Shown piece by piece: positions 1 through 5,224 of a stretch of 5,552 nucleotides of DNA (position 1 is its first letter; the number at the start of each line of letters is the position of its first letter). The translations under genes were made by a program, and so were the position numbers. Source of the DNA: Microcaldota archaeon (GTDB lineage Archaea; Micrarchaeota; Micrarchaeia; Norongarragalinales; UBA97); contig JACRGG010000103.1 in NCBI GenBank assembly GCA_016217775.1, positions 1 through 5,552 of the forward strand. The letters are read 5' to 3'. The notes under the pieces were generated by a model, which did no database searches, had not been told where the DNA came from, and worked only from the letters and a program-made list of their open reading frames with translations.

Positions 1-392
1 CCCTTGCAAGGCTGTTTGACTATTGTGATGAGAACTACAATATTTCGGAACGGACGCCAAGCGTGGAAGAAGTCAGCCGCGTTGTCGGCGAATTAATGCC
101 GCGGCTGGTGGAGGATTGCGTGCGCGAGCTTCTAGCCGAGAAAGAGGGGCTGGCGGAATCAATCGTTGAGGCGAAGGACTACGATGTTGACGCGTGCTTG
201 TTGAAGTACAAAAAACCGCATATTGCGGTTGAAGTAAAGTGGAAGGACAAGATAACGGTTGAAGACGTGAAAAAAGCGGAGAAAGCGCTTGGCGCTACGC
301 GCGCGCCGCAAAAGCTTCTTTTCGTCCCCGACAAGAGAAAAGTAACGGTTTCAACCGCGCTTAAGGTCGTGGACGTGACTGATTTTATCTAA
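1..392 (+). CDS. Archaeal AAA-type ATPase, C-terminal fragment with EVKW nuclease-like motif (cut by window edge)
   Basis: The reading frame is open from the left edge (first full codon at base 3) to TAA at 390-392, so about 129 C-terminal residues are visible and the ATPase domain lies outside. The GTG at 63 is not a credible start because coding continues upstream of it. The piece has a helical part (VGELMPRLVEDCVRELL), then a DVDACLL strand, a turn, and the strand IAVEVKW. This D...E-x-K arrangement is the PD-(D/E)XK-like core found at the C-terminus of archaeal AAA ATPases of the Arch_ATPase/DUF234 group. The tail (KLLFVPDKRKV, then VVDVTDFI) also fits that group. Family placement rests on motif memory, and the cellular role of these proteins is poorly known. 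It converges on the pilin operon, 59 nt away. Confidence 0.72.
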   Translation, partial: LARLFDYCDENYNISERTPSVEEVSRVVGELMPRLVEDCVRELLAEKEGLAESIVEAKDYDVDACLLKYKKPHIAVEVKWKDKITVEDVKKAEKALGATRAPQKLLFVPDKRKVTVSTALKVVDVTDFI

Positions 393-451
393 AAGGCCTT
401 CTCCTGCATTTTGGTTTACTGGCAGCAAGAAGATTTGAAAACAAAGCGGGT

Positions 452-865
452 TTACGCTTTAGTCAAGTCAATGCAGTAAGTGAAGGCGTTTGAGTTGACG
501 CAGTTGGGGCTTGCTAGGGGAGTGTTGGGGGAGAATGCTTCGCGCAGTTTCTCGACCATTAATGACTCCAACGCGGGTTTTGAGAAGACGCGCGTCGCCC
601 CGTCGTATACTTTGGGGTAGATGGTGAACGACAATCCGCTTGAAGTGTAGTTGATTGCATTGCAGTGGGTCGGCGGGTTTTGCGTGGCGTACTGCGCGCA
701 AGAAAGGCGCACTTGCGTTACGGCCAGGGTTTGGTTCGAGGCGTTTATTGAAGGGATGAGAATGATTATTATCAGGCCGACCGACAGGGCCAGTATCGAG
801 AGAAACTCGGTTGCGGTCTGGGCGCGCTTGCTTTTTTCCAAGAAGGCAGTAATAATATTCACCAA
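452..865 (-). CDS. Pilin-like protein with class III signal peptide (137 aa)
   Basis: Secreted, membrane-anchored pilin-like protein, probably a filament subunit or minor pilin processed by the peptidase encoded upstream. The N-terminus is basic (EKSKRA), followed by QTATEF and a hydrophobic stretch at about residues 21-40. This is a class III signal peptide with predicted cleavage between A15 and Q16 and E20 at +5. The mature part has four cysteines (C56, C68, C122, C131), which could form two disulfides, and N-x-S/T sequons at N41, N44 and N72. The start is uncertain: TTG at 865 gives 137 aa, GTG at 862 gives one residue less, and a TTG eight codons in would leave a short basic leader. None has a clear Shine-Dalgarno. 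The mature protein is the same in each case. It lies 18 nt after the preceding pilin and is last in the operon. No closer family was recognised. Confidence 0.82.
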   Translation of the reverse strand: MVNIITAFLEKSKRAQTATEFLSILALSVGLIIIILIPSINASNQTLAVTQVRLSCAQYATQNPPTHCNAINYTSSGLSFTIYPKVYDGATRVFSKPALESLMVEKLREAFSPNTPLASPNCVNSNAFTYCIDLTKA

Positions 866-883
866 AAAAAATTCAGTGTTGGC

Positions 884-1390
884 TTAAGTTAATTTCGTGC
901 AGGAGGCCACGATTGACCCGGCGTTGTTTCTCACGACGAAGTTGAACCACCCGGCTTGGCTTGAAGACGAGGGCTGGCAGTCGGGCGAGGAGAAGGTTAT
1001 CGAAGCGTACAACGCGGGGCCGGACACTGGCTTGTTGTTGCCCAGCGCGCCGCCAAAATCGCAGAAGAGCCTTTGCGTGCTCGAGTTGTACAATAGGCAC
1101 ACGGGGCCGCTTGGCAAGAACGCGTCGAACGAGTACTGCGAGCCGTCTCCCTGGACGTAAGCCGAGTTTGCCTTGGTTGAAAGCGTGTCGAGGGTAGTCT
1201 TGGCTTGAAGGGCTTTGGACAGCGAGCTTAAGTCGTCGACTTTGGCTGACGAGGTTGCGATTAGCGCGATGGCCAACGCTACTAGGAACGCGGCGATTAG
1301 GAAGAACTCTACGCTAAGCTGGCCGCGAGCGCGAGGACGAGGAATCCCGCGGAGAGCACCGGGGCGAACGGAGTGCTTTGCTTTACCCAT
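884..1390 (-). CDS. Pilin-like protein with class III signal peptide (168 aa)
   Basis: Second gene of the peptidase operon and probably a substrate of that peptidase. ATG at 1390 gives a 23-residue arginine-rich leader ending RARG, then QLSVEFF and a hydrophobic segment to about residue 46. Cleavage is predicted between G23 and Q24, with E28 at +5. The frame is open further upstream, but an earlier start would put a long tail before the signal peptide and overlap the peptidase gene far more. A GAGG lies about 15 nt before the ATG, rather distant, so translational coupling with the peptidase is likely. The mature part has four cysteines (C98, C110, C138, C164), an NSS sequon at N102, and a serine-rich patch near residues 141-144. 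It overlaps the peptidase gene by 82 nt. The four-cysteine plan recalls the next pilin, but no sequence similarity beyond the signal peptide is evident. Confidence 0.85.
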   Translation of the reverse strand: MGKAKHSVRPGALRGIPRPRARGQLSVEFFLIAAFLVALAIALIATSSAKVDDLSSLSKALQAKTTLDTLSTKANSAYVQGDGSQYSFDAFLPSGPVCLLYNSSTQRLFCDFGGALGNNKPVSGPALYASITFSSPDCQPSSSSQAGWFNFVVRNNAGSIVASCTKLT

Positions 1391-2319
1391 AAGAATGTTA
1401 CTTGCTTCCTCTTTTTTAATTCTCTTAATTCGTTTTCGGTTAGCCCCCGCGCCTTGCTTGAATCCGCTAGCACGATTCCTTGCGGCGGGCGCAGCAATGC
1501 GAGTGCCAAAAGAGGGCTTTTGAGCACCGCTTGGTAAAGCTGGGTGGCGCTTGGCGGGCTCCACGCGAGCAGCTCGCCGTCCTTCTCCACCAAAGTTTGC
1601 GCGGGAATGTCGCCAGGCTTTACTTGGGAAATGAGGAGTTTTCTTCTCAAGACTTGCGCGCGCGCCAAGGAGAATGCGGATAAGAGAATTCGCGAGAAGG
1701 CGCTTATTGCAAGCAACGCTATTGCCGATGGAATCGCTAGTTGGGGGTTTAAGTACGCGGCTATTGCGAAAACAGGGATGGATAGGAGCAGCGGGATTTG
1801 GTAGAGCGCGAGGGCGAGAGCCGCGAGCAGGAGGAGAAGATAGTTTGGCATTATAGAGTAGGCGTAGACTAGCGCGGCCGAGATTAACGCGCTTGACGAT
1901 AGCTTTCCTGCATTCAAGTTAGCGTTTTGAATCACTTGCTTTTTCAACGCGAGCACTTCGCGCGAGAAAATAATTAGCGTGACTGGGATTAGCAATAGCG
2001 CGGACGCGAGGAATGCGTAGAGGATGTGCTCGAAGCCGTACTTGGGAATTAGCAGGGGGAGGTAGGCGAGCAGCGCGGCGTAAAACTTGGCGTCCCCGCC
2101 TGCCCACGCGCCTAGCTTGTACAGCAAATACGCGAAGGCAAACGCGGCGGCGGTGAACAAAGCGTAGTTTAGCGAGAAGACGTTCTTGTAGAATGCCAGG
2201 CCGATGGCCAACGCGAAAAAAGAGTAGTTTACCGCGGGGTGGATTATTCTAGTGCGCAAGTCGATGATTGAAATGATTGCGCAGAAGAATGCGGCGAGTG
2301 CGAAAATAGCGTAGTCCAA
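1309..2319 (-). CDS. Archaeal type IV prepilin peptidase (A24-type GxGD aspartyl protease)
   Basis: Membrane aspartyl protease that removes the short basic leader of archaeal prepilins or pre-archaellins. D20 lies in the loop after the first membrane helix (IIDLRTRIIHP) and D76 in the motif GGDAK; these are the two catalytic aspartates of the GxGD family (FlaK/PibD/EppA). About seven or eight hydrophobic segments follow, for example near residues 31-44, 52-67, 79-91, 97-118, 143-176 and 181-208. A soluble part (about 220-310) contains KPGDIPAQTL and RGLTENELRELKK, a pattern seen in archaeal prepilin peptidases. A last hydrophobic segment (about 318-336) ends the protein. At 336 aa it is longer than FlaK and PibD (about 230 aa) and nearer to EppA. 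The start is TTG at 2319: an in-frame TGA lies three codons upstream and no better start is near. The two genes immediately downstream encode class III prepilins, the expected substrates. Confidence 0.88.
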   Translation of the reverse strand: MDYAIFALAAFFCAIISIIDLRTRIIHPAVNYSFFALAIGLAFYKNVFSLNYALFTAAAFAFAYLLYKLGAWAGGDAKFYAALLAYLPLLIPKYGFEHILYAFLASALLLIPVTLIIFSREVLALKKQVIQNANLNAGKLSSSALISAALVYAYSIMPNYLLLLLAALALALYQIPLLLSIPVFAIAAYLNPQLAIPSAIALLAISAFSRILLSAFSLARAQVLRRKLLISQVKPGDIPAQTLVEKDGELLAWSPPSATQLYQAVLKSPLLALALLRPPQGIVLADSSKARGLTENELRELKKRKQVTFLWVKQSTPFAPVLSAGFLVLALAASLA

Positions 2320-2354
2320 GTTACATCAGCTAATACTATTTTACCCGCCTTGAG

Positions 2355-2365
2355 TTTATTAAAAA
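2355..2365 (-). promoter_or_regulatory. Possible TATA box of the peptidase-pilin operon
   Basis: Read on the minus strand this is TTTTTAATAAA, about 40 nt before the TTG start of the peptidase. That spacing would leave a leader of roughly 15 nt. It lies in the 108-nt gap between this gene and the divergent nucleotidyltransferase gene. An alternative A/T-rich core closer to the start (GTAAAATAG, 2346-2338) would give a leaderless transcript. The choice between them cannot be made from sequence alone. Confidence 0.35.
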
Positions 2366-2398
2366 CGCGCGTTGGGCAAAGGGCGGAAAAGTTCACGG

Positions 2399-2405
2399 TT
2401 TTAAA
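2399..2405 (+). promoter_or_regulatory. TATA box of the nucleotidyltransferase gene (leaderless)
   Basis: TTTTAAA is centred 26 nt before ATG 2428. In archaea this places the transcription start at or next to the start codon, giving a leaderless mRNA. It supports ATG 2428 over the earlier TTG at 2350, which would lie upstream of this promoter. No Shine-Dalgarno precedes the ATG, which also fits. Confidence 0.6.
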
Positions 2406-2406
2406 C

Positions 2407-2418
2407 AAGGAATTCCTT
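2407..2418 (+). promoter_or_regulatory. 12-bp palindrome between TATA box and start (possible operator)
   Basis: AAGGAATTCCTT is a perfect palindrome. It sits just after the TATA box and ends 9 nt before the ATG of the nucleotidyltransferase gene. A protein bound here would block initiation, so it is a candidate operator for self-regulation of the two-gene unit. A chance occurrence of this length is possible. The arms AAGGA/TCCTT recur in the near-palindrome at 3252-3267. Confidence 0.4.
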
Positions 2419-2427
2419 ACGCTAATA

Positions 2428-3048
2428 ATGGAATTTACAGCCAAGAAGGGGACGATTTTTTTTCAAAAAGAGCTTTCAGCGTTGGATAAGCTAGTCCTTG
2501 AGTTTGCGGGAACGCTAAAAGCGGCTAAAATAGATTACGTGATAATTTCGGGGTATGTGGCGATATTATTTGGCAGAAGCAGGGAAACCGAGGACGTTGA
2601 CTTGTTTGTCGAGGAAATGCCGTTAGAAAAGTTTTTGGCGTTTTGGAACGCATTGTACGAAGCCGGTTTTGAATGCATTAACGAGTCAAACCCGTCTGAT
2701 GCGTACGGGGATTACTTGAAGGAAAAGCTTGCACCGAGGTTTGCGCCTAAGGGGAAAATCATCCCAAATTTTGAAGTAAAATTTCCTAAAACAGCGTATA
2801 ACAACTACGCCTTGAAGAACAAAGTCAAAGTCGCCCTCAACCAACAGGAAATCAACATTTCTGAAATAGAACTGCAGATAGCGTTCAAGCTAAAACTGGG
2901 CTCTGAAAAAGATTTTGAGGACGCGAGGCACTTGTACAACGTTTTTAAAGACTCGTTGGACACAAGATTATTGGAGAACCAAGTGAAAGCGCTTGGCGTT
3001 GAAAAACAGGCGGAGAGAATATTATGGAGAAAAAAGGCCTTGTCCTGA
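2428..3048 (+). CDS. AbiEii-like nucleotidyltransferase (206 aa)
   Basis: A polymerase-beta-fold nucleotidyltransferase of the kind annotated as AbiEii/AbiGii toxin family or DUF6036. Enzymes of this type transfer nucleotides to RNA or protein targets; the target here is unknown. Residues 38-62 carry the signature: VIISGYVAILFGRS followed by RETEDVDLFVEE. S41-G42 is the glycine turn, and D56 and D58 are the metal-binding aspartates. Residues 150-170 (QIAFKLKLGSEKDFEDARHL) match the second conserved block, K-L then K-D-x-x-D-A. ATG 2428 is preferred over TTG 2350 because the TATA box at 2399-2405 fits a leaderless start and the signature then begins at a normal distance. Its end overlaps the next small gene by 25 nt, so the two are probably co-translated. 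In type IV toxin-antitoxin systems the enzyme is the toxin; that role is inference here. Confidence 0.8.
   Translation: MEFTAKKGTIFFQKELSALDKLVLEFAGTLKAAKIDYVIISGYVAILFGRSRETEDVDLFVEEMPLEKFLAFWNALYEAGFECINESNPSDAYGDYLKEKLAPRFAPKGKIIPNFEVKFPKTAYNNYALKNKVKVALNQQEINISEIELQIAFKLKLGSEKDFEDARHLYNVFKDSLDTRLLENQVKALGVEKQAERILWRKKALS
3012..3015 (+). promoter_or_regulatory. Shine-Dalgarno inside the nucleotidyltransferase gene
   Basis: GGAG, 8 nt before ATG 3024, lies within the coding end of the nucleotidyltransferase. Its position supports independent initiation of the 57-aa partner and therefore that this short frame is a real gene. Confidence 0.5.
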
Positions 3049-3197
3049 CGAAAAAAGACTTGCTGGAATTGAAAGAGGAGAAGAAAAGGAATTTCGAGGC
3101 GCGCCTTGAGTTCATCGACTTGTACTGCGAGTGGCTGAAAAAAACGCCTAACAAGGTTTGGAGCAGGCAGCAAAACAGCTTGTCTTCAAGGGCGTAA
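3024..3197 (+). CDS. Small charged protein paired with the nucleotidyltransferase (57 aa)
   Basis: The frame opens with ATG 3024 after a GGAG at good spacing and ends at TAA 3195-3197. It starts 25 nt before the nucleotidyltransferase stop, in another frame. The product is lysine- and glutamate-rich and largely helical (KKDLLELKEEKKRNFEARLE), then FIDLYCEWLKKTPNKVWSRQQ and a short serine-containing tail. There is no signal peptide or membrane segment. Archaeal and bacterial AbiEii-like nucleotidyltransferases often have a short partner in the same operon, and the pattern W-S-x-Q-Q near the end looks like such partners (from memory). An antitoxin or adaptor role is plausible but unproven. The tail may be shorter than in relatives. 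Confidence 0.65.
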   Translation: MEKKGLVLTKKDLLELKEEKKRNFEARLEFIDLYCEWLKKTPNKVWSRQQNSLSSRA

Positions 3198-3240
3198 GCC
3201 GCCAAGATTGCTTGCCGCAATATAATTTGCCTAAACAAAA

Positions 3241-3249
3241 TGTGCTCTT
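3241..3249 (+). promoter_or_regulatory. Half-site of the downstream palindrome
   Basis: TGTGCTCTT repeats exactly the left nine bases of the palindrome at 3272-3291. It starts 31 bp earlier, about three helical turns, so both sites would lie on the same face of the DNA. It may be an auxiliary operator half-site. Confidence 0.45.
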
Positions 3250-3251
3250 TT

Positions 3252-3267
3252 AAGGACATATTTCCTT
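3252..3267 (+). promoter_or_regulatory. 16-bp near-palindrome in the ATPase upstream region
   Basis: AAGGACATATTTCCTT is self-complementary at seven of its eight paired positions. It lies between the half-site and the perfect palindrome upstream of the ATPase gene. Its outer arms equal those of the palindrome at 2407-2418. It may be a second protein-binding site or a chance inverted repeat. Confidence 0.3.
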
Positions 3268-3271
3268 GTTT

Positions 3272-3291
3272 TGTGCTCTTATAAGAGCACA
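3272..3291 (+). promoter_or_regulatory. Perfect 20-bp palindrome, candidate operator of the ATPase gene
   Basis: TGTGCTCTTATAAGAGCACA is fully self-complementary with no spacer. It directly abuts the TATA box at 3292-3299 and so covers the place where TFB would contact the DNA. A dimeric regulator bound here would repress the ATPase promoter. A TTG just inside this palindrome, at 3271, keeps the ATPase frame open, but translation cannot sensibly begin upstream of the TATA box. Confidence 0.65.
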
Positions 3292-3299
3292 TTTTTAAG
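3292..3299 (+). promoter_or_regulatory. TATA box of the 410-aa ATPase gene (leaderless)
   Basis: TTTTTAAG is centred about 26 nt before ATG 3322, the spacing expected when transcription starts at the ATG itself. There is no Shine-Dalgarno before the ATG, in keeping with a leaderless mRNA. The perfect palindrome ends at the base before this box. Confidence 0.6.
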
Positions 3300-3321
3300 C
3301 CTTGCGTGCTTAAGATTGCGT

Positions 3322-4554
3322 ATGGCCGTGCCGACTAAGAAGGAAGTAATGGATTTTTCGCCGATGAACACCGGAGGGGCGGAAGAACTGCCAAAGTTTA
3401 GGCGCAATGCGTTTTTGGAGTTGGAGCACTCGCTGAAGACCGGGCTCATCACTGCAGTCACCGGGTTAAGGCGCGTTGGAAAAACGACGCTGGTGAAGCA
3501 GGCGCTTGGCAAGAACGCGTTTTACTTTTCTTTTGACGAAAAAAAATACGCGAATTCCCAGGCGCTAAAGCAAGTCGTGGACGCGTTTATTAGCGAGGCT
3601 GAAAAGCCCGTTATTTTTCTCGACGAGATATTCCGCGTCGAGGACTGGGCGGGGGTGCTGAAGAAGTACCACGACCAGAAAACCGCGCGTTTTGTAGTCA
3701 GCGGCTCTTCCTCGCTTTTGATACGAAAGGGAGTCGAGAGCTTAAGCGGGAGGCTGTCCACGCTGTACTTGCCTCCCCTGCAGTTCGACGAGTTTTTGGG
3801 CTTGAAGGGGAAGAAAGCCGAGCGCGTTTCGCTTGGCAACGCGTTCAAGTCCGCCTCGCGTTATGAAACGGAGTTGAATGAGTTTTTGAAAATAGGGTCT
3901 TTCCCGCAGATAATCGGCTTTAGCGAGAAGGATGCCGTCGCCTACATTAAGTCAAGCACGGTGGAGAAAATCGTTTTCGACGACATTCCGGCCACGTTTA
4001 AGGTCGAGCACCCGTCAAAGCTGTATGACTTGATGAGGCTGTGCGCGGCTAACTCAAGCAATTTGTTCACTGAAGTCAATTTTGCGGAGGCAACTGCGTT
4101 AAGCCGGCACGCCGTCTCGGATTACTTGCTTTATTTGGAAAAGGCGTACTTGGCTGGCGTAATATACCCGGCAGGCTCTTTTCAAAAAGCGCTGAAGAAG
4201 CAAAAAAAAGTGTTTGCGAAAACAGCTTGCATCTACAACGCCTTGGCTGAAAACCCGTCTGTCGGACAGGCTGCGGAGACGGCGGTTTACGACAAGCTAA
4301 GCGCGGGGAAGATTAGCTTCTACCGCGACGCGCAGCAAAGGGAAGTTGACTTTATTTACTATAATACGCCGATTGAAGTGAAATTCCAGTCGACGATAAC
4401 AAGCGGGGACTCGAACAACTTGATGCACTACTTGGGCAAAAACAGGAAAAACGAGGGAATAATGATTACCAAAAACTTGTTTGACGAAAAAAAGATTGGC
4501 GGAAAGACAATCAAGTTCATTCCGCTCGACGCGTTCCTGCTGCTTAAAATATGA
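3322..4554 (+). CDS. AAA ATPase with PD-(D/E)XK-like C-terminus (AAA_14 / DUF4143 type)
   Basis: A cytoplasmic P-loop ATPase of 410 aa. Walker A is TGLRRVGKTT (G48, G53, K54, T55). Walker B is VIFLDEI with D101 and E102. A sensor-like strand RFVVSGSSS (123-131) is followed by LSGR (R144, a possible arginine finger) and LPPLQFDEFL (150-159), all typical of the AAA_14 group. The middle part includes FLKIGSFPQII (188-198), a DUF4143 hallmark. The C-terminus has E319 in a helix, then REVDF (D343) and IEVKF (E352, K354), which complete a PD-(D/E)XK nuclease-like core. Length is normal for the family and no key residue is missing. ATG 3322 is chosen because the promoter lies just upstream. The family is widespread in archaea and bacteria with no firmly established function; DNA binding or cleavage is inferred. 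It is encoded alone, 124 nt after the nucleotidyltransferase pair. Confidence 0.88.
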   Translation: MAVPTKKEVMDFSPMNTGGAEELPKFRRNAFLELEHSLKTGLITAVTGLRRVGKTTLVKQALGKNAFYFSFDEKKYANSQALKQVVDAFISEAEKPVIFLDEIFRVEDWAGVLKKYHDQKTARFVVSGSSSLLIRKGVESLSGRLSTLYLPPLQFDEFLGLKGKKAERVSLGNAFKSASRYETELNEFLKIGSFPQIIGFSEKDAVAYIKSSTVEKIVFDDIPATFKVEHPSKLYDLMRLCAANSSNLFTEVNFAEATALSRHAVSDYLLYLEKAYLAGVIYPAGSFQKALKKQKKVFAKTACIYNALAENPSVGQAAETAVYDKLSAGKISFYRDAQQREVDFIYYNTPIEVKFQSTITSGDSNNLMHYLGKNRKNEGIMITKNLFDEKKIGGKTIKFIPLDAFLLLKI

Positions 4555-4561
4555 CGCTAGG

Positions 4562-4575
4562 CAAACCCGCTTTTA
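4562..4575 (+). repeat. 14-bp direct repeat, copy 1
   Basis: CAAACCCGCTTTTA begins 8 nt after the ATPase stop codon and recurs exactly at 5067-5080. It ends in a short T run, so it might assist termination of the ATPase transcript. It lies in the 71-nt gap between two convergent genes, which otherwise shows nothing clear. Confidence 0.35.
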
Positions 4576-4625
4576 CGCGCTTACCTGCCACTCTTATCCG
4601 CTTAATCGGGAAACGACATAAGTTT

Positions 4626-4802
4626 TTAGTTAGTCAGCAGCGCGACCGCGTTGTCGCGCTCGATTCCAACGCGGGCTAGGACGGTGTCGGAGAGGCCCTT
4701 TAATTGCAGGGCGACGGCCAGGGCGACTATTACTATTGCCAGGCCTAATGCTAGGAGGAGTAGGTATTCGGTGGACGCCTGCCCGCTGTTTTCTTCCAGC
4801 AT
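4626..4802 (-). CDS. Very short pilin-like protein with class III signal peptide (58 aa)
   Basis: ATG 4802 to TAA at 4628-4626 encodes 58 residues. MLEENSG is followed by QASTEYLLLLALGLAIVIV, a class III signal peptide with predicted cleavage between G7 and Q8 and E12 at +5. The hydrophobic helix runs to about residue 33, then a short tail (QLKGLSDTVLARVGIERDN and a few more residues). There are no cysteines. The mature protein of about 51 aa has almost no globular domain, like other very small archaeal pilins built mostly from the N-terminal helix. The start lies 34 nt after the neighbouring pilin stop, so both are probably one transcript. A GGGGT about 9 nt before the ATG could act as a weak ribosome site. 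The gene falls below common ORF length cut-offs and is easily missed. Confidence 0.83.
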   Translation of the reverse strand: MLEENSGQASTEYLLLLALGLAIVIVALAVALQLKGLSDTVLARVGIERDNAVALLTN

Positions 4803-4836
4803 TCTATAAAAACCCCGTTTGTGCGCGCACGCTGTT

Positions 4837-5019
4837 TTAGACGGTTTGGTTGGAGTAGTCGACTACGTTAGTGTAATTCCCGATTCCGTAATCGATTTGC
4901 GTCTTGGCGGAGCCCAGCACGTTTCCTCTCAAAATGAGCACTACTAGAATTACTATGAGCAGCACGCCCGCTATTAATAGAACGTACTCGAAAGCGCCTT
5001 GTCCCCTGTCATCCATCAT
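4837..5019 (-). CDS. Very short pilin-like protein with class III signal peptide (60 aa)
   Basis: MMDDRG precedes QGAFEYVLLIAGVLLIVIL, a class III signal peptide with predicted cleavage between G6 and Q7 and E11 at +5. The hydrophobic helix extends to about residue 30 and is followed by a polar tail with NYT and NQT sequons, possible N-glycosylation sites. Two adjacent ATG codons (5019 and 5016) can start it; a GGTGAT Shine-Dalgarno stands 8 nt before the first. The mature protein is about 54 aa, short enough to be a helix-only filament subunit. It is the first gene of a two-gene unit with the 58-aa pilin, with a TATA box about 60 nt upstream. Either protein could be the major subunit of the filament; this cannot be decided from sequence. 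Confidence 0.85.
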   Translation of the reverse strand: MMDDRGQGAFEYVLLIAGVLLIVILVVLILRGNVLGSAKTQIDYGIGNYTNVVDYSNQTV

Positions 5020-5027
5020 ATCCTCAA

Positions 5028-5033
5028 ATCACC
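5028..5033 (-). promoter_or_regulatory. Shine-Dalgarno of the 60-aa pilin
   Basis: On the minus strand GGTGAT, complementary to the archaeal 16S rRNA tail, ends 8 nt before ATG 5019. It shows that this pilin mRNA has a leader, unlike the neighbouring genes that look leaderless. Confidence 0.6.
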
Positions 5034-5066
5034 AATACACTTGAATTAATTACTGAATTACTTAAT

Positions 5067-5080
5067 CAAACCCGCTTTTA
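5067..5080 (+). repeat. 14-bp direct repeat, copy 2
   Basis: Exact second copy of CAAACCCGCTTTTA (first copy at 4562-4575). This copy overlaps the pilin promoter palindrome. A related 11-mer, AAACCCGCTTT, occurs on the minus strand at 443-453, at the stop codon of the 137-aa pilin. Confidence 0.35.
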
Positions 5081-5086
5081 AAAGCG
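5073..5086 (-). promoter_or_regulatory. Promoter (TATA region) of the short-pilin operon
   Basis: CGCTTTTAAAAGCG is a perfect 14-bp palindrome with a TTTTAAAA core, centred about 60 nt before ATG 5019. A start site about 25 nt downstream would give a leader of around 35 nt carrying the GGTGAT Shine-Dalgarno. Being symmetric, the box could also bind a dimeric regulator. Confidence 0.55.
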
Positions 5087-5150
5087 TTTTGCTAAGCGAA
5101 AGTTTTTGCGGGGCGGCGTTTTTGAAAGCCTTGCGAAACGAATGCGCGCG

Positions 5151-5180
5151 TAAGTTATGCAAGCGGATTGCTTAAGTTAT
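5151..5180 (+). repeat. Direct octamer repeat next to the tandem palindromes
   Basis: TAAGTTAT occurs at 5151-5158 and again at 5173-5180, 22 bp apart, just before the first palindromic unit. The stretch between them (GCAAGCGGATTGCT) resembles the outer arms of the units without their centre and may be a collapsed copy. The sequence from 5087 to 5150 shows no clear feature. Confidence 0.35.
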
Positions 5181-5224
5181 AGCAAACCAAGAAAGTCTTC
5201 CGGCATTTTTCTTGGTTTGCTTTA
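5178..5224. repeat. Palindromic unit 1 (14-bp perfect arms, CCGG centre)
   Basis: AGCAAACCAAGAAA at 5181-5194 is perfectly inverted at 5208-5221, with a 13-nt spacer holding CCGG at 5200-5203, essentially on the dyad. As RNA this would be a strong hairpin. It aligns over about 47 bases with unit 2, including the central CCGG at the same place. On the minus strand it lies 3' of the ATPase fragment and 5' of the short pilins. No T run follows it on that strand, so it is not a classical terminator. Confidence 0.7.

Noticed and set aside
1215..1523. 102-codon plus-strand frame
   Set aside because: It is antisense to the pilin and peptidase genes, which have catalytic or signal-peptide motifs. 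Its arginine-rich product is a shadow of their codon usage.
2350..2427. 26-residue N-terminal extension of the nucleotidyltransferase from TTG 2350
   Set aside because: It lies upstream of the TATA box at 2399-2405, which is correctly spaced for ATG 2428, and adds no recognisable part of the family.
2945..3292. 115-codon minus-strand frame
   Set aside because: It lies antisense to the nucleotidyltransferase end, the 57-aa gene and the palindrome. The plus-strand reading has an SD, a start and family motifs; this one has none.
3271..3321. 17-residue N-terminal extension of the 410-aa ATPase from TTG 3271
   Set aside because: The extension is encoded by the operator palindrome and the TATA box, so it would be upstream of the predicted transcription start.
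5181..5221. Intrinsic terminator
   Set aside because: On the minus strand, where genes lie on both sides, no T run follows the stem. Archaeal termination generally does not rely on hairpins.
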